DNA of 34,230 nucleotides from Cupriavidus phytohabitans (GCF_000426345.1 NZ_AUFE01000058.1:1-34230), one strand, 5' to 3'. Numbered from the stretch's first letter, positions 23,650 to 31,653 are shown. Numbers and translations: made by a program. The notes: generated by a model not told the origin, from the letters alone.

Positions 23650-24510
23650 TCAGCGCAGAACCGCGGTGGCATCCATGGTCAGCAGGCCCTCATGGTCGGA
23701 CGCCCACAAATGAATGGTCTTGCCGTCTGCCTGAGGTTGCCCGCTAACCAGGAACGGGTGGAGGTCGAAGGTCGGGCGTACTGCGCGGAAGCGGAAGCTG
23801 GCCACGTCGGCATCGGGCAGCTGTCGGCGCAGCAGATCCAGCAGCAACGTCGCGATAAGCGGGCCGTGGACGATCAGGCCAGGATAGCCTTCGACCCCGG
23901 TCACATAGCGGCGGTCATAGTGGATTCGGTGCCCATTGAAGGTCAGCGCCGAATAGCGGAACAGCAGGACGTCGTCCGGCACGATCTGTCGCTGCCACGC
24001 TGCTTGCGCCGGCGCAGCCTGGGGCGTGGCCGGCACATCGCCTGGCTGCTGGGCTTCGCGGTAGACGATGTCGTGGAACTCCACCAAGGCCGGCTCCGCG
24101 CCCCCTTCCGTGCATACCTCGTGACGGACCTTAACGAATACCAGCTTGCCGGTCCGCCCCTGCTTGCTAGAGACGTCATCGATCGTCGAAGTGCGCAGGA
24201 TTCGGTCGCCCACCCGGAGAGGAGCTCGGAAATCGAACTGCCCCCCGGCCCACATGCGTCGCGGGAGCGGCACGGGAGGCAGGAACCCTCCGCGCTTAGC
24301 ATGGCCGTCCGGCCCGATCTCGCTCTGGCGATGCATGGGCAAGAAGTAGAGCCAATGCCACAGTGGTGGCAGCGGCGTGCCCGCCGGTTGCGCTGCCGCC
24401 GGATAGTCCAACGTTGCCCGCAGCGCCGCAATGGGTGCGGCGGTAACCGTGTCCTGCTGCCGCTCGCTGCGTCCGATCCATGTCTTAGGGTCAATTGGCT
24501 GTTCTTCCAC
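23650..24510 (-). CDS. FAS1-like/MaoC-type dehydratase (mesaconyl-C4-CoA hydratase-like)
   Basis: The 286-aa protein has two hot-dog halves. The N-terminal one (about 1-155) includes LPPLWHWLYFLP and GGFLPPVPLPRRMWAGG; the C-terminal one has the MaoC-type active site FNGHRIHYDRRYV (191-203), followed by YPGLIVHGPLIATLLLDLLRR. This is the layout of mesaconyl-C4-CoA and itaconyl-CoA hydratases and HTD2-like dehydratases, which add or remove water from unsaturated acyl-CoAs. The start is GTG at 24510, backed by a very strong AAGGAG at 24517-24522. It is preceded by the porin gene (154 bp) and followed by the CoA-transferase remnant, so its acyl-CoA substrate was probably made by that transferase. 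Confidence 0.9.
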   Translation of the reverse strand: MEEQPIDPKTWIGRSERQQDTVTAAPIAALRATLDYPAAAQPAGTPLPPLWHWLYFLPMHRQSEIGPDGHAKRGGFLPPVPLPRRMWAGGQFDFRAPLRVGDRILRTSTIDDVSSKQGRTGKLVFVKVRHEVCTEGGAEPALVEFHDIVYREAQQPGDVPATPQAAPAQAAWQRQIVPDDVLLFRYSALTFNGHRIHYDRRYVTGVEGYPGLIVHGPLIATLLLDLLRRQLPDADVASFRFRAVRPTFDLHPFLVSGQPQADGKTIHLWASDHEGLLTMDATAVLR

Positions 24511-24516
24511 TGATGA

Positions 24517-24522
24517 CTCCTT
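24517..24522 (-). promoter_or_regulatory. Ribosome binding site that supports a GTG start
   Basis: AAGGAG on the minus strand lies 6 bp before GTG 24510, the start of the FAS1-like dehydratase. No in-frame ATG fits the N-terminal homology, so the GTG is the probable start. Confidence 0.7.
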
Positions 24523-24542
24523 GCATTATGTGGTTGCCTTGG

Positions 24543-24606
24543 CTCACACCACATTGTGAGTACGCGCCCTTGCGGACGGGGTTGCATATTCGATATAGAT
24601 GCGAAT
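24543..24606. promoter_or_regulatory. Two inverted repeats between porin and dehydratase genes
   Basis: CTCACA-N6-TGTGAG (24543-24560) and ATTCG-N9-CGAAT (24588-24606) lie in the 154-bp gap, about 33 and 78 bp upstream of the dehydratase GTG. They could be operators of an internal promoter or an mRNA structure that lowers expression of the enzymes relative to the porin. Neither matches the shared LysR operator. Confidence 0.35.
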
Positions 24607-24664
24607 TCCTCAATACACTCGCTGGCTCGACACGCCCATCTATAAGCGCAATTGATCGCGCCAC

Positions 24665-25738
24665 TCAGAATCGATGTCGCAGACCGATACCGCCGCCTAC
24701 TTTGCTTCCCTTTACGCCCATGAAAGCAGGGAGTGCATAGGCTCCGCTAATGCGGTTGAAATCTACCTCCGCGTAAACGTCCGTACGCTTTGAAAGGTTG
24801 TAGTCGGCGACCCCCGTCACCATGATCCGGCTCCCGGAAGCGTTGCGCTGCCGGTCGTAATGTGACGCCACCGATAAGGTCAGGGCTTGGGTGGCCGACA
24901 CTGCAAAGCCGCCCGTGAATACGTCGTTGCGGGTCGGACTTACGTCAAATCGATTGTTCAGATAGCCGAAGGTCAGCTTGACTATCCCCCACTGATAGTT
25001 GCCGCCCAAGCCCCACACCTTTCTCGCCTCGGGTGTCGTTAGTGCATTTGCCTGTTGCCAGAAGCCGCCGACGTCCACCGGTCCCTGCTTATAGCCCAGG
25101 GAGACGCCATAGCTGGAACTTGGCTTCATCTGGCCGGCCACCTCGCCAAAGGTATAGTGCGCCCCCGCCGATAGCCCGCCCCATTGCCCGAAGTACTTCG
25201 CCATGTTGTCCTGGCGCGGCCCCGTATAGCCGTTGAGGATAGTAACGGCGTCCAGATTCGGATGCCCATTCGGCTGGAAACGGGACGTCGCATCGTAGGC
25301 CGTGGTGAACTGCCGCCCAAAGGTCAGCTTGCCGAGGGTGTCGTGGTTCAGCCCCACCCAGGCCTGCCGTCCGAACAAGCGTCCCTGTCCGCCCGTGCTT
25401 TGCTGCCCATAGTTTGCCGTCGCGGTACCCTGCAACGATTTCCCAGTCGTCGGATCAAAGCCGCTTTCCAGATTAAAGATGGCGGACAGACCTCCCCCGA
25501 GCGCCTCGTTGCCGCGCATCCCCCAGCGCGAGCCGTTGAAGTACCCCTCGGTCAATTCCGCCAAGTTGTTATCGCCCGCATTATTGTTGGAGTAGCGGAC
25601 CATGGTATCGATAATGCCGTATAGAGTTACCCCAGACGACGTCTGCGCTTGAACGGGACCGGTGATGATGATCCCAAGGACAGTTGCAGCTGCAACCCTC
25701 CTGTTCGCCCCATTCCCTCGCGCCAGCATGATGCTCAT
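24665..25738 (-). CDS. Gram-negative porin (Burkholderiales OmpC-like trimeric type)
   Basis: The 357-aa product starts with a signal peptide (MSIMLARGNGANRRVAAATVLGII, cleavage near PVQA-QTSSG) and continues SSGVTLYGIIDTMVRYSNN, the usual first strand of betaproteobacterial porins. GSRWGMRGNEALGGGLSAIFNLESGF, RLFGRQAWVGLN and LGKLTFGRQ are family motifs, and the protein ends in Phe (GIGLRHRF), the outer-membrane assembly signal. It forms a 16-stranded outer-membrane channel. It is first in the operon with the dehydratase and lyase genes; a perfect 8-7-8 dyad lies 120 bp upstream of its ATG. This context suggests a substrate-induced channel rather than a general porin. An alternative start is Met4. 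Confidence 0.95.
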   Translation of the reverse strand: MSIMLARGNGANRRVAAATVLGIIITGPVQAQTSSGVTLYGIIDTMVRYSNNNAGDNNLAELTEGYFNGSRWGMRGNEALGGGLSAIFNLESGFDPTTGKSLQGTATANYGQQSTGGQGRLFGRQAWVGLNHDTLGKLTFGRQFTTAYDATSRFQPNGHPNLDAVTILNGYTGPRQDNMAKYFGQWGGLSAGAHYTFGEVAGQMKPSSSYGVSLGYKQGPVDVGGFWQQANALTTPEARKVWGLGGNYQWGIVKLTFGYLNNRFDVSPTRNDVFTGGFAVSATQALTLSVASHYDRQRNASGSRIMVTGVADYNLSKRTDVYAEVDFNRISGAYALPAFMGVKGSKVGGGIGLRHRF

Positions 25739-25857
25739 TTGATCTCCCTTGGCTTGTTATGGTGTTTCGCCGTTCCTTGCAGACGGGCAGGGTGGATGGC
25801 GATTTGCAGCCAGTGTGGACGGATCAGCAGAAAGGGGGAATTGCAATGTTTCGAAGA

Positions 25858-25880
25858 ATTGATGCAGCTAGCGCATCAAT
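25858..25880. promoter_or_regulatory. Shared LysR-type operator, copy 2 (ATTGATGC-N7-GCATCAAT)
   Basis: A perfect 8-bp inverted repeat with a 7-base spacer, containing the LysR T-N11-A signature, lies 120 bp upstream of the porin ATG. Its left arm is identical and its right arm six of eight identical to 20679-20701 in the LysR/Bug divergent region. It is therefore a good candidate for control of the porin operon by the LysR protein at 20727-21656. Confidence 0.65.
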
Positions 25881-25998
25881 GTAGAATGACCGACCTCACC
25901 GGCTAGGGGTGGCCAGATTCGCTCAGAAGGAGGCTAAAAACGCCAACCAAAATCTATGGGCCGGAGATTCAATGTGGGAAGCTTCGGGAAGCGCTTAT

Positions 25999-26451
25999 TT
26001 AAGGTTGCTCTGTACCAGTGCGTGCGTTACTTTGCCGGCGAGCCGTAGAACAAAGGAAAGTTGGGTCTTCCACGATTTGTGTGACGACGGCGAACTGGCG
26101 CGGAGGATCTTGTTGCGAGGAACGGCCTCGTCTCCCCGCCGCATTACCACCGCGCACCTCGCATTCAGGGACCACGGCAAGCAGCGGCTTCCCTATTAAC
26201 TGTGTGCTGCGCGCCAGAACATCACTGGTATAACGTACGCCATGTAGATTGATGTGTGGCCTGATCCCATGCCGAGGAGCCCGCACGGAGCATCGCTTCG
26301 CCGATTGCTTGCCGCGAATGAAATGCTCCATCGCCTCAAGCGGCGTGACGTTGTTCAGACCGGCATGGGGCGTACCGTGGTAACTTGCAATGGCGTATTC
26401 AACCAGTTCCTCCAATTCATCGAGCGACACATACGCACCAGCTTGTGACAT
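25999..26451 (-). pseudogene. C-terminal fragment of a TniA/Mu-type transposase-integrase
   Basis: The minus strand reads LDELEELVEYAIASYHGTPH then AGLNNVTPLEAMEHFIRGK, the end of a DDE integrase core where TniA/Mu-like transposases have YHxTPHxGLxxxTPLEAW, followed by HGVRYTSDVLARSTQLIGKPL, the start of the C-terminal beta-barrel domain. Homology stops at about 26180; the remaining frame to 25999 is unrelated to the family as far as I can tell. The catalytic domain upstream is missing. It is a scar of a past transposon next to the porin operon. Confidence 0.6.
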
Positions 26452-26507
26452 GGCTGCCCGACCATCGTCGCCGCACGCTTAATGCGTCATCCTGGCTCAC
26501 CGCCGCC

Positions 26508-26527
26508 CTCTCCCGCGCGCGGGAGAG
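26508..26527. repeat. Perfect 20-bp GC-rich palindrome
   Basis: CTCTCCCGCG is followed directly by its reverse complement. It lies just beyond the end of the DUF2917-like pseudogene, with TTCTTTGTT on the minus-strand side before it. Such CCCTCTCCC/GGGAGAGGG palindromes are common between genes in Burkholderiales; a bidirectional terminator or dispersed repeat is likely. Confidence 0.6.
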
Positions 26528-26555
26528 AACAAAGAATACCGGCAGCGTGCGAGAC

Positions 26556-26899
26556 TCATCGGCACAGCGCCCGCATACGCGGACACTCCCCTAACGCATC
26601 CGTGCTGTGTTCTCCCACACGACGCCGCATCACACGCAGCCACGCCCCAAGCCGACGCAGCGAACGCGGCGCCGAGGTTTGCCACAGGTTAAAGCGAGCG
26701 CGCGGCCCGTCGCCCGACAGCCACACGCGATACCCCTCAGGCAGTGCCAGATCGGTCCCCGGCTCTCCAGATATCGTTGGGATCGCCCTCGCCTGTCACC
26801 CAAAGCTTGCCCGCCACCGCACAGAGTCTGTCTGTAGCCGGCTCGCCAGCTGACGGTTTGCCCGGGCTCGTCCAGTTCGAAAGTCCTTAGTTCTTGCAT
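26556..26899 (-). pseudogene. DUF2917-like gene with two frameshifts
   Basis: From ATG 26899 (ribosome site GGGGAAG) the sequence begins MQELRTFELDEPGQTVSWRA. A frame change gives CAVAGKLWVTGEGDPNDIW then RAGD; another gives DLALPEGYRVWLSGDGPRAR, then FNLWQTSAP and a basic tail to the stop at 26556-26558. Joined together, this matches the short cupin-like DUF2917 proteins of Burkholderiales (hallmark xLWVTxEGDPxDxW). The frames do not connect, so the gene is broken or the read has two indels. It has no known function and lies beside the LysR gene at 27123. Confidence 0.55.
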
Positions 26900-27122
26900 G
26901 ATCGCTTCCCCATCAGCCGACGGTCACGCTCCGGCGCAGGTCCCGGGATGCCGGTTTCCCACGCCGCGGTGCGCACGCCCCTCGGTCAAAGCTTAAGAGC
27001 ATTCGCACCGATGATTGTGCCGATCGCAGTGCAAGATACGGCAGTCAACTGCGTTTTGGCGTGGCTTACGAGCAGATTGTTGGAGCCCCTGAGCACTCGC
27101 CGTTCTCCCGGCGACCCTGGGA

Positions 27123-28118
27123 TTAGCCGCGAGGCGTGGACGCCTTGCCCTTGCGCCGACGGGAAGATCTCGTATGCAGACGGCTGAGTATCCCGTCGAA
27201 TGTTTCGAGCTGGCGCGTAATCTCCGCCTGGCCATGTTCAATCAGAAACGCTCGAAACGCCATGGCAACACGTGGAATTCGCACGCCGGGAAGGTTCAGG
27301 ACATACCAGTCGCGCTCAATCGGGTTGTCCTTGAGTGGCAGCAGCCCGATCAGCCCTGCCTGGAATTCCAGCGTGCAGGCATGCAGCGAGAGGAAGGCAA
27401 CACCCAGCCCTGCCGCCACCATGCGCTTGATGGCGGCATTGCTTGATAGCTCGGAACCCAGGGGCAAGCGGTGCCCCGCCTCCTTGAAAAGGCGCTCCAC
27501 CGTATTGCGCGTGCCAGACCCCCTCTCCCGCACCAGCAAGTTGGCGTTCAGCAAGTCTTTCAGAGAAAGATTCCTGCGTGACATCAGCGGATGATCCGGC
27601 GCGGCGATGAACGCCATGGGGTGCTTGGCAAATGGCGTCGCATGGGTGCGCACGTCGCTGGGGGGCCGGCCAATGATGGCAAGGTCGATTTCGTGCATGG
27701 CCAGCATGCGGATGATCTCCTCGCGATTGCCTACACTGAGCTTGATCTTGACCTCGGGCCGTTGCCCGGTGAATGCCACCAGCATCGGCGGCAACAGGTA
27801 CTCTGCCGTCGTAATCGCCCCAACCCGTAGCGTACCGGCCTGGTCCCCTTTGAGCGCGGCGACTTCTTCGACCGCGTCGCGCCACAAGCGCAGCATCTGG
27901 CCGGCATAGCCGGCGATGACCTCACCGGCAGGCGTCAGTTGCATCCCTCGGCCGACCCTTTGCACGAGCGGCGTACCGGTCGCTTGCTCCAGAAGACGCA
28001 ACTGCAATGACACCGTCGGCTGCGTCAGGTGCAATTCTTCAGCCGCCCGCGAGACACCGCCCAGGCGTGCAACAGCATCGATGGCATTCAGTTGCCGGAA
28101 CGTGGTGGATCGATTCAT
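27123..28118 (-). CDS. LysR-family regulator, CbbR-like
   Basis: The 331-aa protein has the helix-turn-helix at about residues 6-65 (TTFRQLNAIDAVARLGGVSRAAEELHLTQPTVSLQLRLLE; VGRGMQLTPAGEV). Its effector domain is of the CbbR type: GTLRVGAITTAEYLLPPMLVAF, EIDLAIIGRPPSDV, LLVRERGSGTRNTVERLF and SSNAAIKRMVAAGLGVAFLS. CbbR proteins control CO2-fixation operons, but many homologues govern other genes; no cbb genes are visible here. It is divergent from the HAD-like/NDH-2 pair, its probable target. The C-terminus is very basic (RSSRRRKGKAS). The ribosome site before ATG 28118 is weak. Confidence 0.92.
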   Translation of the reverse strand: MNRSTTFRQLNAIDAVARLGGVSRAAEELHLTQPTVSLQLRLLEQATGTPLVQRVGRGMQLTPAGEVIAGYAGQMLRLWRDAVEEVAALKGDQAGTLRVGAITTAEYLLPPMLVAFTGQRPEVKIKLSVGNREEIIRMLAMHEIDLAIIGRPPSDVRTHATPFAKHPMAFIAAPDHPLMSRRNLSLKDLLNANLLVRERGSGTRNTVERLFKEAGHRLPLGSELSSNAAIKRMVAAGLGVAFLSLHACTLEFQAGLIGLLPLKDNPIERDWYVLNLPGVRIPRVAMAFRAFLIEHGQAEITRQLETFDGILSRLHTRSSRRRKGKASTPRG

Positions 28119-28247
28119 ATCAAAAAACCAATGGGTCGGTTTTGATTATCAATTTTTTCGTATGAGCCCGCTACCTTATAGTGGGCAGCATGGAAACGCA
28201 ATCCACGCCACCCCCTAGATTGAAGGCTCTTAGAAGAGAGAACGGCA
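28119..28247. promoter_or_regulatory. Divergent promoter region of the CbbR-like gene
   Basis: The 129-bp gap is AT-rich compared with its surroundings and holds the palindrome TTGAT-T-ATCAA (28142-28152), an A-tract near 28120, and ACCTTATAGTGGG further on, which could include a -10 element for the rightward transcript. A LysR-type operator is expected here, but I cannot pick one site with confidence. Confidence 0.4.
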
Positions 28248-28943
28248 ATGTCACCTGAACTGCTTGTATTCGCACTGGACGACGTCATGTCCCGGCTTGA
28301 CGATCCACACCAAGGCCAACCCAAAGAAGAGCGCGGCGAAGCGTGGCGAGCCTCATGCGCTCGGCAAGCTGCCACGTCAGTGCAAGATGTCGCACACGCT
28401 TTCAGCGAACTTCGCCTGACGACAGGTTCGGCAAACAGCGAAACGGTGCGGGAGCACGCGGAGGCCGCGCAACTGGCGTATGAGAAGCGCTTCATCGCCG
28501 CGTGCGCTCAAGGTTGGTTTGGGATCGAAGCACAGGCGCTTGCCCGGATGGAAGACGCCGCGCTCGACGGGGTGCGCCTTGCACTGGGCTCCAGGCTCTC
28601 GTCCAGGATGGTCTGCGCATTGATGGAATCAACGCTGGGGCCAGACTGGGTCGACCGGTTTTCAGTTGTGGCCACCGCAGACGCCCTGTCCGGGCACCAG
28701 TCGGAAGACGAGTTGTATCGCCTGATCTTGCGCACGACGGGCGTACCGCCACAGCATGCGTCGCTGGTGACGGCATCGAGGCGCTGTAACGAAATCGCGC
28801 GTCGCCTCGGCATGCAGGTGGAAAGACCCAACGCGCATGACGGTGCATTCGCAAGGCGGAGCGACAACGGTAGAGAGGCATGGCCGACGCGCGATACACG
28901 TTCTCGAGGTGCACCGCGCACGGCTCCCTCCGCCGCTCCTTAG
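28248..28943 (+). CDS. Degenerate HAD-like protein of unknown function
   Basis: The 231-aa protein is not a clear family member by eye. Its outline follows HAD subfamily IA: a first strand LLVFALDDVMSRLD, a Ser-containing strand (GSRLSSRMVCALMESTLG), then DRFSVVATADALSGHQSEDELYRLILRTTGVPPQHASLVTASRR and ARRLGMQVERPN. The catalytic nucleophile Asp (DxD) appears as A-L-D, the motif III Lys as His/Gln, and the motif IV acid is absent, so it is probably not a phosphatase. The last 35 residues are a basic, low-complexity tail. GAGAG precedes ATG 28248. It starts an apparent two-gene unit with NDH-2, 19 bp downstream. The HAD relation is my inference. Confidence 0.7.
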   Translation: MSPELLVFALDDVMSRLDDPHQGQPKEERGEAWRASCARQAATSVQDVAHAFSELRLTTGSANSETVREHAEAAQLAYEKRFIAACAQGWFGIEAQALARMEDAALDGVRLALGSRLSSRMVCALMESTLGPDWVDRFSVVATADALSGHQSEDELYRLILRTTGVPPQHASLVTASRRCNEIARRLGMQVERPNAHDGAFARRSDNGREAWPTRDTRSRGAPRTAPSAAP

Positions 28944-28962
28944 CTGACTTCGGAAGACCAAT

Positions 28963-30267
28963 ATGAATACAATCGTCGTTGTTGGCGGTGGCGCCGCCGG
29001 TTTGCAACTCGCCATTGGACTGGGGCGCACGTTAGGGAAACGCCGGCGCGCCAGGGTGATCCTGGTAGACCGCAGCCCGACGCATCTCTGGAAGCCGCTG
29101 TTGCATGAGGTGGCCGCCGGAACGGTCGAGCCGACCGTTCACTACACCTCCTTCGCGCTACAGGCCGAACGCAATCATTTCGAGTTCATACAGGGGGACC
29201 TCGTTTCCGTGGACCGGTCGCACCGCGTGATATCCCTGACCCCCGGCGGCGAAGCAGATACGTCCGGCGCGCGCATCCGGGAGCTGGCATATGACAAGCT
29301 AGTGCTCGCGATCGGCGGTGTTACGCAGTACTTCGGCGTGACCGGTGCACGCGAACATGCGCTGGCGTTGGACAGCGTCAGCGGCGCTGAGCGCGTGCGC
29401 GAGCGCCTGCACGCCGCCCTGCGCCGCAAATCAGCCGCCGCGTTGTCGCCCAACAGCGAGGCAAACAAGGTACGGGTGGCTATCGTGGGTGGTGGAGCGA
29501 CCGGCGTCCAGCTAGCCGCGCAATTGCGCCGCACCTCCTTCCTGCTGAACCGCTATGGCGTCCATCAGCTCGACCCTTGCCGTGACGTGGATATTGCCGT
29601 GCTCGAAGCGGCTCCGAGTCTCCTGCCAGGGATGGATGGCGAGCTTGCGGCCCGGGTGGCACGGCAACTCGCCAAGCAGAACATCGGCATCGCCACCGGG
29701 CAGCGCGTGACTGCGGTCACGCCGCAAGGACTCACGCTTAATGGCACCGAGGCGGTCGATGCGGACGTCGTCGTCTGGGCCGCAGGCGTCGCTGCGCCGG
29801 CGCTGGTCGCGTCGTTTGGCCTGGCTGTCAATGAGAAGGGACAGGCCCGCGTGGGCCCTACGCTTCAGTGCCTGGATGACGAAGACGTCTTCGCGATCGG
29901 CGATTGCGCCAGCTGCCGGCCCGCCAATGCGGCAAAGGAGCTCCCCACGCGGGCACAGGTCGCCTTCCAGCAAGCCCTGTATCTGGCGGACGCGGTGCCG
30001 CGGCATCTGGCGGGCAAGCCGGTACGGCCCTTTGTCTTCCGGGACTATGGATCGCTGATTTCGCTGGCGGGTGGCCTGGCGGTCGGTTCGCTGGCCTCGG
30101 TCAAGGGTATTTCGGGCTGGTATGTGGAGGGACGTCTGGCTGGCCTGCTACACAATGCCATTTATCGTCGCCACATCGTCTCGATTAACGGCTGGCGCCG
30201 GGCCCTGGCAATCTCGATATCGCATGGGCTCGAGCGCTGGCTGGGTGCGGGGACGCGGCTGCATTAA
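28963..30267 (+). CDS. ndh: Type II NADH dehydrogenase (NDH-2)
   Basis: The 434-aa flavoprotein has an FAD-binding loop GGGAAG at 8-13, the NDH-2 hallmark HLWKPLLHEVAAGTV at 41-55, LVLAIGGVTQYFG, a second NADH-binding loop VAIVGGGATGVQLA at 172-185 and DVFAIGDCAS, the FAD ribityl motif, near 305-314. The C-terminal part (WYVEGRLAGLLHNAIYRRHIVSINGWRRA) is the membrane-anchoring helix region. It passes electrons from NADH to ubiquinone without pumping protons. It follows the HAD-like gene by 19 bp and is closed by a terminator at 30290-30326. The CbbR-like regulator upstream probably controls it. Confidence 0.94.
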   Translation: MNTIVVVGGGAAGLQLAIGLGRTLGKRRRARVILVDRSPTHLWKPLLHEVAAGTVEPTVHYTSFALQAERNHFEFIQGDLVSVDRSHRVISLTPGGEADTSGARIRELAYDKLVLAIGGVTQYFGVTGAREHALALDSVSGAERVRERLHAALRRKSAAALSPNSEANKVRVAIVGGGATGVQLAAQLRRTSFLLNRYGVHQLDPCRDVDIAVLEAAPSLLPGMDGELAARVARQLAKQNIGIATGQRVTAVTPQGLTLNGTEAVDADVVVWAAGVAAPALVASFGLAVNEKGQARVGPTLQCLDDEDVFAIGDCASCRPANAAKELPTRAQVAFQQALYLADAVPRHLAGKPVRPFVFRDYGSLISLAGGLAVGSLASVKGISGWYVEGRLAGLLHNAIYRRHIVSINGWRRALAISISHGLERWLGAGTRLH

Positions 30268-30289
30268 GGTTTGCCAGCAGCCCTAATAA

Positions 30290-30326
30290 GGCCGTCCACC
30301 GCTTCAGGTGGACCGGCTTTGTTTAT
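30290..30326 (+). terminator. Rho-independent terminator after ndh
   Basis: GGCCGTCCACC and GGTGGACCGGC form a stem with one bulge around a GCTTCA loop, followed by TTTGTTTATTTG. It lies 23 bp after the NDH-2 stop. Confidence 0.75.
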
Positions 30327-30396
30327 TTGTCGCTCCCGGGACGGCCAATCAGCGCAAGTCCAGCGACACCAGCCGTGCACGCGGTTTAGGATTTTT

Positions 30397-30422
30397 TGCT
30401 GATTTCGCCAAACAATTCAGCA
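30397..30422. promoter_or_regulatory. Inverted repeat TGCTGA-N14-TCAGCA upstream of alanine racemase
   Basis: The repeat lies in the 285-bp gap between ndh and the alanine racemase gene, within its most AT-rich part, about 130 bp before the racemase ATG. Lrp-type proteins bind loosely palindromic AT-centred sites, and an Lrp gene lies just downstream, so control by that protein is possible. Nothing else clear is visible in the gap. Confidence 0.3.
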
Positions 30423-30552
30423 CCATCGACTAGATAGCTGCCGATACGATAGCGAGCATACCCAAGGGAAGATCCCACGGCAGTTATTTCTCCGTCATGA
30501 CGCGTGCCGAGCCCGCCACAGGCAACACCGCAGCACAAATTTCGCCCCAAGC

Positions 30553-31653
30553 ATGCCCCGCCCCATTTCCGTGACCATCCATCTGTCGGCGCTTGCCAAC
30601 AACCTCGCCGTTGCGCGTCGCGCCGCGCCCGCATCGAAAGTGTGGGCCGTGGTAAAAGCCAATGCCTACGGCCATGGCATTGGCCGGGTCTACCCTGCGC
30701 TGGCCGATGCCGACGGTTGCGCGCTGCTGGACCTGAACGAGGCAGCATTGCTGCGGGACCTGGGCTGGCGCAAGCCCATCCTGCTGCTGGAAGGATTCTT
30801 CGATGAAAGCGATATTCCGCTTCTCGCGTCATTGCGGCTGAGCACCGCGGTACATTGCGAAGACCAGTTGCGAATGCTGGAGCTTGCCTCGCGCAGCGCG
30901 CAACTGCCTCCACAGTCGCTCGATGTCTGCCTGAAGCTGAATTCGGGCATGAACCGGCTTGGCTTTTGCCCGAGCGACTACCGGGCGGCCTGGCAACGGC
31001 TGCGCAACATTCCCGCGGTGAAGTCAGTCACCCACGCGACCCATTTCTCGGATGCGGACGCGCCGACGGGCACCGCCGATCAGCTGGCGGTTTTCCGTGC
31101 CGCTACGCTGGGCTTGCCCGGCGAGATATCGGTGGCGAACTCCGCAGCAACGTTGTGGCATGCGGATTGCCACGCCGACTGGGTACGCGCCGGGATCCTG
31201 CTATATGGTGCGTCGCCATCGGGCCGGCCCGATGACATAACGGAATCCGGCCTGCAGGCAGCGCAGACGCTGGCGAGCAAGATACTGGCCGTACAGGAGA
31301 TTCAGCCGGGCCAGGCCGTAGGCTACGGATCGCACTATGTGGCGTCGCGTCGCCAACGCATTGGCATTGTGGCGTGCGGCTACGCGGATGGTTACCCGCG
31401 CACGAGTTCTTCGCATGGCGATCACTTTGCCCCCGTGCGCGTTGGAACGCGCTTGACTCGCACGGTGGGCCGCATTTCCATGGATATGCTTGCCGTCGAC
31501 CTCACCGACTGCCCCGAGGCCACCATCGGCACCCCGGTCGAGTTATGGGGCCGGCACGTCCCCATCGACAGTGTCGCCGCGGCCGCGGGGACCATCGGCT
31601 ACGAGCTGATGTGCGCCGTCGCACCTCGGGTACCGGTCAAAGTGGCCAACTGA
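30553..31653 (+). CDS. alr: Alanine racemase
   Basis: The 366-aa protein carries the PLP-lysine motif AVVKANAYGHG (Lys35) and the second catalytic Tyr in GQAVGYGSHY (Tyr258). CLKLNSGMNRLGF (126-138), THFSDAD, VRAGILLYGASP and the ending VGRISMDMLAVDLTD with GYELMCAVAPRVPV are all conserved. It interconverts L- and D-alanine, for peptidoglycan synthesis or, as DadX, for alanine catabolism. Length is normal. The ATG at 30553 has no clear Shine-Dalgarno. The convergent Lrp gene just downstream is typical of dadX loci, but no dadA is visible, so alr versus dadX is not resolved. Confidence 0.95.
   Translation: MPRPISVTIHLSALANNLAVARRAAPASKVWAVVKANAYGHGIGRVYPALADADGCALLDLNEAALLRDLGWRKPILLLEGFFDESDIPLLASLRLSTAVHCEDQLRMLELASRSAQLPPQSLDVCLKLNSGMNRLGFCPSDYRAAWQRLRNIPAVKSVTHATHFSDADAPTGTADQLAVFRAATLGLPGEISVANSAATLWHADCHADWVRAGILLYGASPSGRPDDITESGLQAAQTLASKILAVQEIQPGQAVGYGSHYVASRRQRIGIVACGYADGYPRTSSSHGDHFAPVRVGTRLTRTVGRISMDMLAVDLTDCPEATIGTPVELWGRHVPIDSVAAAAGTIGYELMCAVAPRVPVKVAN

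Noticed and set aside
26508..26527. Possible CRISPR repeat or transposon end
   Set aside because: It is a single perfect palindrome with no second copy or spacer array in the window.
30497..30574. Short leader peptide before alanine racemase
   Set aside because: The 25-codon frame from ATG 30497 has no ribosome site and no codon bias or repeated amino acid that would suggest attenuation.
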